A DNA stretch of 34,407 nucleotides, from positions 1 through 34,407 of the forward strand of contig CAJXMG010000006.1 in the NCBI GenBank assembly GCA_913056395.1, written 5' to 3'. Every line of letters begins with the position of its first letter. Position 1 is the stretch's first letter. The stretch is from an uncultured bacterium. Lineage in GTDB: Bacteria > Planctomycetota > UBA8108 > UBA1146. The notes under the pieces are model-generated. The model made no database searches. It was not told the DNA's origin and saw nothing but the letters and a program-made list of their open reading frames with translations. Position numbers and translations under genes: made by a program. Positions 8,295 to 15,418 of this stretch are shown piece by piece.

Positions 8295-10421
8295 TTACCA
8301 CCGATTGCGGAGGATCTTCTCAAATGAGAAGGAGACCGAATCGAGATCTGGCAGAAGCGAGTTGAACTCGGGAAGTTCGAAAGAGCCTCTCAACTCGTAG
8401 GCATTGCTGACTCCTACAAGGACGTAGGCACGGTGCTTGAGAGGCTTGAAGGGCTCCTGCTCGGCGACTTCTTCCTTCTTGTCTCCAGATTTCTCGCCGT
8501 CGGGAGGATCCTGCAGAGTGAGATTCCGGATTTTGGTATCCCCCGATTTCTCAGCTTCCTTCTCTTCGTCCTTCTTTGGTGGCTCAGGGGCTCGATCTTC
8601 GAACTCGAACACGAAAGCGTCCAGTCCACCCAACTTACCTTCCAGTTGAACCACGTTATCGTATTTTTTTCGCAGCGCAGGCAACAGGTCTGCCTCTACC
8701 CAATCTTCTGCAGATTGGGTCTCCTCAGATTTCGAGAGCAGACGCACACGAATCTCATTACGGGTGTCACCTCTTCGCAGAAGCACCAGGTCGCGGTCCT
8801 CGATGTCTTCCAGAATGAAATCCCATTCCGAATTGGGGCGCGTGATTTCAAACATGAAATCCATGGACGTGAAAACATCGCCCTTGATTTCACCTGCAGG
8901 ATCAGGCTTGAGGGAGAGGACGTAGGCTTGCCAATCCTTCTCCATCTCGGCAACACTTCCGAAGTACTTTTCTGCCAACTCGTTGAACTGGCGTTGGGCG
9001 ACTCTGCGCTTCTCGCCCATAAGCCAATACTCAGCCAGGAAACGTTGCCCTTTTTTGCTTTCGGGGCCATTGATCAGGTAGTGCCATACTGCCCACGAAT
9101 CCGCATAGTGGGTTCCGCTGAAACGGTTGCGTGCAAGTCCCCCCAACTTGGACAGGGGGGTGTGCTTATTTTCACGGATCTTGTCCTGAATGTGGAAGAG
9201 GCGATCCCGCGGAATCAATCCACTGACGATCTTTTTCTTTTTGTAATCCAACTTGGAGCCATCGCCGAAGTAAACGGCCATCCCTTCGATGTACCAGTTG
9301 GGGTAATTCCCCATATTGGCCATCTTCTTGCCCTGGAATGCATGCGTTCCTTCATGGGCGAGAACGGTATAGGTGGTACCGGTCAGGCCAAAGGTCCCGT
9401 GGTAGGCGACCACGTTTTGACTGGAAGGTTGATAGAACCCCCCAACCCCCGGTCCCATTCCCGTCTTGAGCATGAATTCATCGTGATTGCGATAGATTTT
9501 GACGACCGGTTTTTGGCGACGGACATCCTTGGCTTTGATCAATTTGCCCAGTGTTGAAGTGAGCGCTTCCATGATCCATTGATAGGTTCGGGAGACTTCA
9601 GGAGTGCTGTTGCACTCGATCTGCCAATTTCTGGATTTGATGATACTTCGACTGGGCCAGGGAACCCCTTCGTACTCTTTTCTCTTCTTCTCTTCAAACT
9701 TCTCCCGGTTCTCGCGGCGCTTTTCCAACTCTCGCTCCCGGCGCTTCTTTTCCTCTGGCGAGAGAGCTTCAGCGGTACTGCCTGGCGCCGGAGAAGTTTC
9801 TGGAACCCGGGGAGTGGGATTCTGGACAGGGGGTTTTTCGGGAGTACCGGTGGACTCTCCTGTTCCGCCTGGTGCGGACAACTTGCCACCGGACAGATTC
9901 CAGCCTTTGGCGATCAGCTCCTTGACCTCTGAAGGCTTTTTCCAGACTCCGTCTGTGGTCTGTCCCCAACCCAGTGCGATCCTTGCGGACTCATTCTCAG
10001 GATCCAGCTCGAGGACCCTCTGATAAGCGCTCACAGACTGGGCGGAAAGTCCCCTCTGATCCGCCCAGCGGGCAAGATCGAGAAAGGCCTTGGCAGACCC
10101 ACGACGATTGGCACTTTTTTCCCGTTTGCGAAATTCGCGGCGATCCACTTCTTCACCGCGGACCACTTCTTCAATGCGAGAACTCTCAATGGTGGTCACA
10201 CCGAAGACACTTTTGACGGAGATCTCGGTCTCAGTCTCCTCCACCAGTTCTCCGACCACTTCGCTGCCATCCTTGAGAACGACGATCACCCTCTCGCCCA
10301 GTTGCAGTACAAGGAGGTTTTCTGACTCTGTCGAACTCGCGAAGATCGGATCACCCAACCCTCCGAAGAAGAGGGTCGTCAGGATCGTGTAAAAGACAAA
10401 ACATTTTGAAGTGGTCATCAT
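8295..10421 (-). CDS. Exported HExxH metallopeptidase-like protein with TPR (DUF1570-like), copy 1
   Basis: This 708-residue exported protein has several visible parts. They are a signal peptide (about 1-29, ending near IFAS); a small Sm-like beta-barrel (about 40-87, with VVLKDGSEVVGEL and VKSVFGVTTIESSRI); one or two TPR helices (108-152, AYQRVLELDPENESARIALG); a Pro/Thr-rich linker and a very basic-acidic coiled segment (180-252); then a peptidase-like domain. That domain carries H356-E-G-T-H360 and E379 in WYIEGMAVYF, which is HExxH-x18-E, the gluzincin zinc arrangement. A further alpha/beta domain (about 515-708) contains a charged Glu/Lys linker. The fold resembles DUF1570 proteins that are common in Planctomycetota. 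Zn-dependent proteolysis in the periplasm or at the surface is plausible but unproven. It lies 15 bases downstream of a paralogue of the same order. The first of two ATGs (10421, 10418) is used; the SD is weak (GGGA). Confidence 0.82.
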   Translation of the reverse strand: MMTTSKCFVFYTILTTLFFGGLGDPIFASSTESENLLVLQLGERVIVVLKDGSEVVGELVEETETEISVKSVFGVTTIESSRIEEVVRGEEVDRREFRKREKSANRRGSAKAFLDLARWADQRGLSAQSVSAYQRVLELDPENESARIALGWGQTTDGVWKKPSEVKELIAKGWNLSGGKLSAPGGTGESTGTPEKPPVQNPTPRVPETSPAPGSTAEALSPEEKKRRERELEKRRENREKFEEKKRKEYEGVPWPSRSIIKSRNWQIECNSTPEVSRTYQWIMEALTSTLGKLIKAKDVRRQKPVVKIYRNHDEFMLKTGMGPGVGGFYQPSSQNVVAYHGTFGLTGTTYTVLAHEGTHAFQGKKMANMGNYPNWYIEGMAVYFGDGSKLDYKKKKIVSGLIPRDRLFHIQDKIRENKHTPLSKLGGLARNRFSGTHYADSWAVWHYLINGPESKKGQRFLAEYWLMGEKRRVAQRQFNELAEKYFGSVAEMEKDWQAYVLSLKPDPAGEIKGDVFTSMDFMFEITRPNSEWDFILEDIEDRDLVLLRRGDTRNEIRVRLLSKSEETQSAEDWVEADLLPALRKKYDNVVQLEGKLGGLDAFVFEFEDRAPEPPKKDEEKEAEKSGDTKIRNLTLQDPPDGEKSGDKKEEVAEQEPFKPLKHRAYVLVGVSNAYELRGSFELPEFNSLLPDLDSVSFSFEKILRNRW

Positions 10422-10436
10422 GGTTTCCCAGGGGGC

Positions 10437-12404
10437 TCAGCCCGTGTATCTGAATTTTTCGGTGTACTCTTCGAAGAACTTTTCAGCGCTTTCCCAGTCC
10501 GAGGCTTCACACTCCAAAACGTTTCCATAGATCTTGTCGGGAGAGCCAAAGAAGCCGACCGCAAAGCGGCGCTCTTCGCCCAACTGGGGAGTGTTGTTTT
10601 CACCGAGACCGATGACACGTTTGCCGTCAAAGACCGCCACCATCATGGGGTTTCCGCCCATCTGACGCTCTTGAAGCTCATCGACGTATTTCACATCGCG
10701 GAAGATGTTGCCCACCAATGAACGGGCGTAATCCTCACTCAATTCGGCATGCTGCCAGTTGGGCCAGGCATAGGTGGAGGCCCTGCGTTTCTTGGAACCG
10801 GTGCTGGTAGAAGCGACAACCTCATCGGAGTACAGCGATCCGGATTTTTCCCAGCGCCAGCCAGCTGGCTTGGTAATCTCTAACTTGATCGCTTCGCTGG
10901 AGAATTCCCGGCCGCGTTTGCGACCGATTTCTTCCACTGGCAACTTGAGGATCCAGTTCTTGTACTCCTCTTCCCATTCTTCGATGGACAAACCGGTGTG
11001 CTTGGTGATCAAGCCCTCAAAGAACTGTGCCTCTTTTTCGTAATTGCACATCCCGTCCATCTCCTGGACGTGATAGAGCCAATCCTCGAGAACCTTGCCG
11101 CCGGTATTCTCTTTGGTGGTCCATGCTTTGACGGGAGCCTGATTGCCGTAGATGCACCAGTAAAGGATTCCCCACGCATGACCGTAGAAGAATCCGCTGA
11201 AACGCTGCTGTGGCACTCTCAACAACTTGCGAAGATCGCAGTAGGAGCCGTCCTCGATCGCCTGCTGCAAGCCAACCAGCCTGTCACGGGGGATCTGGTT
11301 GATCTCCACTTTCCGGCGGCCGATCTTCGAGCCGTCACCAAAGTAGACTGCCAATCCCTCGATAAACCAGATCGGCAAGAAACGCAGGTCCTTGAAGATC
11401 ATGCCCTCGAACTGGTGGGTCCCCTCGTGCGCGAGGACTTCTTCCGTGCTGCCGGTGGAACCGAAGGATCCGTGGTATCCGGTCACGTCCTGACGCAACA
11501 GATTATAGAAACCACCGATTCCAGGACCATTTCCGGTCCAGTCCATGAACTGCTGGTGATTCGCGTGAATGTAGACATCACTACGGGGACTCTTGCGAAA
11601 CTTTCGCGGCCAAAACTTCTCGATAAAGACTTTGTCGTAGGCCTTGTAGAGGGCTTCCATCACATCGGCGTAGTAACGGGCGTTCTCCTCGGTGGAGTTG
11701 CAATAGACGATGTAGTTGGTCGTCACAATCGGCTCAACCTCGGCCCATGCCCTGCCCCGGAGTTCAACCACATAGGCATCCCTGCCCTTGAGGGATTCGG
11801 CCCTGCGTGCTGCGGAATCCGCTTCTTCCCGCTCTGCAATCTCATCGGGGGTCAGCCACTCTCCGCCGTAAAGCTGCTTGCCCTGGGCCGCCATCGCTTC
11901 TTCCAGAGGCATCCACTTTCCGTCGTGTTCGACCTCACCCAAAGCCTTGCGGGCACGTGCGTTGTTGGATTGGAGCTTGGTCGCCTCGCGGTAGGCCTGA
12001 CGGCTGAGTTCGACCTCACCCTGCTCAACAGCCCAATCCCCCAGATCACACCAGTCATTGGCGGTCTTGCAGTCTGCGGCGCGCTCTTCGTACTGCTCTG
12101 CCAGAGTTTTGAATCTTTCCCACTCGAGAAGATCTTGGCGCGAAAGTTTTGCAGTGCCAAATTTGTGCTTGATCGAGATGGAGTCTCCACTCTTCTCAAC
12201 GATCTCGCCCTCATATCTTCCACCACGGCGAAGAACCACCCTGACCCGGTCACCGACCTTCAGTGCAGAAAAATCATCGACCTCACTGCCGGAAGCAACT
12301 GGACTGGAGGCGTGGGTTTCAGCCATGAAGTCCGCAGAACAGAGGAAGCAAAGGCAAATCAGAAGACAACCACGGAGAAGGGTTGAATTGAGAGACAATG
12401 ACAT
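10437..12404 (-). CDS. Exported HExxH metallopeptidase-like protein with TPR (DUF1570-like), copy 2
   Basis: This 655-residue protein has the same layout as its downstream neighbour: signal peptide (about 1-33, with LLICLCFLCSADFMA); Sm-like barrel (about 50-97, VVLRRGGRYEGEI then IKHKFGTAKLSRQDLLEW); TPR-like helices (about 115-160); a GKWMPLEEAMAAQG-type linker frequent in planctomycete proteins; and the zinc domain. H326-E-G-T-H330 and E349 in WFIEGLAVYF again give HExxH-x18-E. Both copies share GxGxGGFY and YHGxFGxTG just before the zinc motif. They differ elsewhere, so the duplication is old. Start ATG 12404 has a textbook AAGGAG (12410-12415 on the complementary strand) 5 bases upstream; a longer frame to 12449 would add 15 non-signal-like residues and is rejected. 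It is the first gene of a probable two-gene operon. Substrate unknown. Confidence 0.83.
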   Translation of the reverse strand: MSLSLNSTLLRGCLLICLCFLCSADFMAETHASSPVASGSEVDDFSALKVGDRVRVVLRRGGRYEGEIVEKSGDSISIKHKFGTAKLSRQDLLEWERFKTLAEQYEERAADCKTANDWCDLGDWAVEQGEVELSRQAYREATKLQSNNARARKALGEVEHDGKWMPLEEAMAAQGKQLYGGEWLTPDEIAEREEADSAARRAESLKGRDAYVVELRGRAWAEVEPIVTTNYIVYCNSTEENARYYADVMEALYKAYDKVFIEKFWPRKFRKSPRSDVYIHANHQQFMDWTGNGPGIGGFYNLLRQDVTGYHGSFGSTGSTEEVLAHEGTHQFEGMIFKDLRFLPIWFIEGLAVYFGDGSKIGRRKVEINQIPRDRLVGLQQAIEDGSYCDLRKLLRVPQQRFSGFFYGHAWGILYWCIYGNQAPVKAWTTKENTGGKVLEDWLYHVQEMDGMCNYEKEAQFFEGLITKHTGLSIEEWEEEYKNWILKLPVEEIGRKRGREFSSEAIKLEITKPAGWRWEKSGSLYSDEVVASTSTGSKKRRASTYAWPNWQHAELSEDYARSLVGNIFRDVKYVDELQERQMGGNPMMVAVFDGKRVIGLGENNTPQLGEERRFAVGFFGSPDKIYGNVLECEASDWESAEKFFEEYTEKFRYTG

Positions 12405-12679
12405 CAGAACTCCTTGGTGATGATCCGCTTCAATTGGGATCATGAACACTTGTCAGCACAGTGATGCAGGGGATCACGATCTCCTTGAGAGACCGAATCC
12501 ACGCTCCGGGTAGCAGATCCTTGTCCCCGGGTTCCAGCATCATGCTTACCTGTGTGGATGCATGCTGGAGCCCTGGACAATCACCGATCTGGCGGTGTCC
12601 TCACCGCAAGTAAAACACCAATCAAAGTTTAGATGAGGGTAAGTTGTGGAGCAAGTCTGGCGGAAGCCTTAAATGGGGT
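12405..12679. other. Intergenic region upstream of the peptidase pair
   Basis: This 275-base stretch separates the pseudokinase stop from the start of the peptidase pair, all on the minus strand. It must hold the promoter of the pair, but I cannot point to convincing -35/-10 boxes. It contains a long imperfect inverted repeat (12521-12580) and a small CACCG/CGGTG hairpin (12582-12597). No open frame in it looks like a gene. Confidence 0.5.
12521..12580. repeat. Long imperfect inverted repeat (possible terminator or operator)
   Basis: TTGTCC at 12521-12526 pairs with GGACAA at 12575-12580. Inside it, TCCAGCAT (12533-12540) pairs with ATGCTGGA (12562-12569), separated by a short internal loop of G/C-rich bases. 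The apex spans about 20 bases. There is no T-run on either side, so it is not a standard intrinsic terminator. It could stop read-through from the uvrB operon, or act as a protein-binding site upstream of the peptidase pair. Confidence 0.6.
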
Positions 12680-15400
12680 TCAAGGGTGGTTCCAGAGGGT
12701 TTTTTGGGCATTTTTCATGAGCAGGGCTCGCCACTGGCTCTCTGCCACGGTCCCCTCCACCCGAATGGCGCGAATCATGACCGGGCTGTCGAAGGTCTGA
12801 AAGGCGATTCCACCCCTCCCCGGCGATTCTTCACGGGGAAAACTCAAGACCTCGCGACCATTCAGCGACATCCGGGATCCTTCCGGAGTGTCCACCAGCT
12901 CGACCTGCAATAACTGCCCGGGGGTCAACCGGGGTCCCATGACTGGCAGGGGGAAAGGCAGGGGATCTTCTCCCGAGTCGGAATCGGGCAACTCCATATC
13001 CGGTACTTTCATGATCCCGTGGGCGGGCAGAAGCACTGTTTCACCCGCGGAAGTGAAGGACGATCTCTCGGGAGGGCGAAACCCCAAACCGAACCAGAGT
13101 GGAACGTCACTTCCGGTCCAGAGAACCAGATTGAGATTGGGTTTTTCCCTGACCGTGATCGCCCCTTCGACCATGAGGCGAATCTGCTCTTCAAACTTCA
13201 ATTGTGACTGGAGATCGATCTCACCGCGAATCAGGACGCCACCTCCACGAGCCTCCTTCAAGTTCCCCTTTGAGCCACCGGACCAATCAGCGGCAATCCC
13301 CTCCGGAGAATTCCAGAGGAGATCCAATTCAAAGCGGGAATCCCCCCCTGAAATCAAATCGCCAGAATTCTGCTGTCGGGACCACTCCACTTTTGCGGCA
13401 CCGGAAAACAGACCAGCCGCGCTGGGTCCGATTTCCACTTGTGACAATATCCACCACTCTTCGAGGGTTCGCTTCCGTAAATCGGACCACTTCTCTCTGC
13501 CGAAGCGATCGATCAAAACCTCCACGGATTCTCTCAGCCTTTCTCCATCTCCTGAATCGGCGAGGGCTTTCAGTGGTTGCCACGCCTGATCCAATCGCCA
13601 CTCCCTTGTGCTGGCCATCGCTTCAGCCAAAACCGGAGACAGTCCCTGAACAACCTCTCCTGCCTCCACCCCTGCCATCCCACCCCATAGCAGGACCAGC
13701 CGTGGATCAGGAGAAGAAGCAGATCCTCCCTCTGAAGATGCCAGCCACTCCGTACTCCACTGCGGGTCGATTTCGGACCAGGGAAGGACTCTTGACTCTT
13801 TTCTTCCTGAGGGTTTAACCACCAATTCTGCCGATTCGACCTCCAGCAAACGTGCTTTCAGTTTTGATCCGGATTTCAATGGAATCGTCACTGTGGCGTT
13901 CTGTGCCAAAGACTGGCGCAAGGATCGAATCACACCCTGATGAAGATCCCCCATGAGAGATAATTCCCCGACAAACTCAGCCTTCCGCGAATCGAATCGG
14001 GTACCGGGCAACCAACCCTGCATCGTTTCGTCAACGAGTGGTTCAAATCTTCCCGTCTCGAATACCGACTCCAGAGACAGCCTCAATAAACCGGTCCACA
14101 ACTCCTGTTGGAGGGCGAGGTTCTTCCTTGCCTGCAGCAAGGTGTCTTCCAATGCCGGCAATCGACTCTCGGGCAGCCGATCCCTGACCTGATTCAGAAG
14201 CGATTCAGCAAGCTCAACTTCGCACTGGGAAGCATATTTTGCCAACTCCCCCAGTGTCCTTTTGAACAATAGGGACTCCTGCCACAAAATTGCACCTTCT
14301 ACCGCTGACCGATCCGTATCAGAGAGTGAAAGTGTGCCCAGCAGGGCACCGCTCCCCGGCAAAGAACCCGGATCAACTTCCTCACACAATCGGATCCATG
14401 CCTGCCGGTGCTGATCATCGCTCAATAGCTGATCCCACTGCACAACCCTCATCGGTAGCGGCTCTGCACGTTCCTCCCGAGGAGCCTCCTTCTTCACCTC
14501 TTGCTTCGGGGTTTGTGACTCCTCTCCGGACACTGCCGAAGAAGTCGACTGCCGGTCCTCTTTGTTCGGAGGAGTCTCTGAAGCGACTTTCCGCCCGGGT
14601 TGATTTCCCTGCGACAAATTCAAGCTCGAAGAGGGAACCCTCTCAGTCACGGAGTCTTCGGCAGGCCACAGCCAAATTAGGCTGATCACTGCCAGCAACA
14701 GCAACCCCATAACCACGGGTGGTCGAGGACCGGACCACCCTCCCATTGCCCCGGGTGCAGAAGTCCCTGCAAGCGATTTCAACTGCCACTGACTCAGCAG
14801 TTGATTCAAGGGGATTCCACTTTGTCGCAAGTCTTCCAGATAGGGTTCAACTTGCTCTTCCAAACTCAGGAAGCGACACCAGCGCCTCAATGTTTCCGAG
14901 ACCGCCGCTCGAAGAGTATCTGGATCCTCTTTCGTGTCGGTCACTGTCACCCTGCCCAGTTCACCGACGGCATACCCTCCTGCAGGTAGATGACGCAGGG
15001 ATTCGACGGGGATTCTGCCGGGACGCCAGCCCAGTTCGTGAGCGTCGAGGTAAAGGGCCAGAAGCATGCTGGCCAGTTGGGGAACCTCTTTTCCCCCCAG
15101 GTCTCCGGCTGCGGGACGAAGGCCTCCGGCTTCATCCAAAGCAACAAATCGAGCTTTCCCCACCTGCCCTTCTTCGATCACCCTCAGTGCACCGCGCCCA
15201 TCCAGCTGCACCATCCCCTGAACTTCCCGAAGAAAATCCGCTTCCAGATGAGACTCCGCCGCAGGAAGAACCTTCAGCAGAACCTTGCGATCGAGCCGGA
15301 TCTGACGAGCTTCGATCCAGATTCCCAATTCTCCGCCACCACGGATCTCAAGGGGTTGGAAACCAGGAATTTCGGGAGTGCCTTGCGCCAAAAGAATCAC
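12680..15400 (-). CDS. Transmembrane pseudokinase with exported Sm-like and LamG-like regions
   Basis: This 906-residue protein starts with a degenerate Ser/Thr-kinase-like domain (about 10-200). It has a glycine-rich GGGELG at 21-26, a VAIK-like lysine K43 (LLKVLP) and a helix-C glutamate E59 (FLREV). The catalytic loop reads HELGWRPGRIPVES (121-134) in place of the HRD...N motif, and GELG (146-149) stands where DFG should be. Catalytic Asp, Asn and Mg-binding Asp therefore all appear lost. One membrane span (about 228-246) leads to a Ser/Glu/Pro-rich linker (250-315), helical repeats (about 320-500), an Sm-like barrel (about 503-545) and a concanavalin-like beta-sandwich (about 670-885, ending IAFQTFDSPVMIRAIRVEG). 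A scaffold or sensor role is plausible; no enzyme activity is expected. Start is GTG 15400 with GAAAAGG abutting it, an unusually close spacing. It follows uvrB by 18 bases in the same frame. Confidence 0.72.
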   Translation of the reverse strand: MILLAQGTPEIPGFQPLEIRGGGELGIWIEARQIRLDRKVLLKVLPAAESHLEADFLREVQGMVQLDGRGALRVIEEGQVGKARFVALDEAGGLRPAAGDLGGKEVPQLASMLLALYLDAHELGWRPGRIPVESLRHLPAGGYAVGELGRVTVTDTKEDPDTLRAAVSETLRRWCRFLSLEEQVEPYLEDLRQSGIPLNQLLSQWQLKSLAGTSAPGAMGGWSGPRPPVVMGLLLLAVISLIWLWPAEDSVTERVPSSSLNLSQGNQPGRKVASETPPNKEDRQSTSSAVSGEESQTPKQEVKKEAPREERAEPLPMRVVQWDQLLSDDQHRQAWIRLCEEVDPGSLPGSGALLGTLSLSDTDRSAVEGAILWQESLLFKRTLGELAKYASQCEVELAESLLNQVRDRLPESRLPALEDTLLQARKNLALQQELWTGLLRLSLESVFETGRFEPLVDETMQGWLPGTRFDSRKAEFVGELSLMGDLHQGVIRSLRQSLAQNATVTIPLKSGSKLKARLLEVESAELVVKPSGRKESRVLPWSEIDPQWSTEWLASSEGGSASSPDPRLVLLWGGMAGVEAGEVVQGLSPVLAEAMASTREWRLDQAWQPLKALADSGDGERLRESVEVLIDRFGREKWSDLRKRTLEEWWILSQVEIGPSAAGLFSGAAKVEWSRQQNSGDLISGGDSRFELDLLWNSPEGIAADWSGGSKGNLKEARGGGVLIRGEIDLQSQLKFEEQIRLMVEGAITVREKPNLNLVLWTGSDVPLWFGLGFRPPERSSFTSAGETVLLPAHGIMKVPDMELPDSDSGEDPLPFPLPVMGPRLTPGQLLQVELVDTPEGSRMSLNGREVLSFPREESPGRGGIAFQTFDSPVMIRAIRVEGTVAESQWRALLMKNAQKTLWNHP

Positions 15401-15418
15401 CCTTTTCGGTGCGGGTAT

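Noticed and set aside
8433-9557. 374-codon open frame on the plus strand
   Set aside because: It lies wholly antisense to the HExxH protein with signal peptide and TPR; its composition is that of a complementary frame, with no ribosome site or domain.
10998-12386. 462-codon open frame on the plus strand
   Set aside because: Antisense shadow of the second HExxH protein. No recognisable family, while the opposite strand has a good start, signal peptide and zinc motif.
12405-12449. Longer start of the second HExxH protein
   Set aside because: It would put charged residues ahead of the signal peptide, and ATG 12404 has a perfect AAGGAG.
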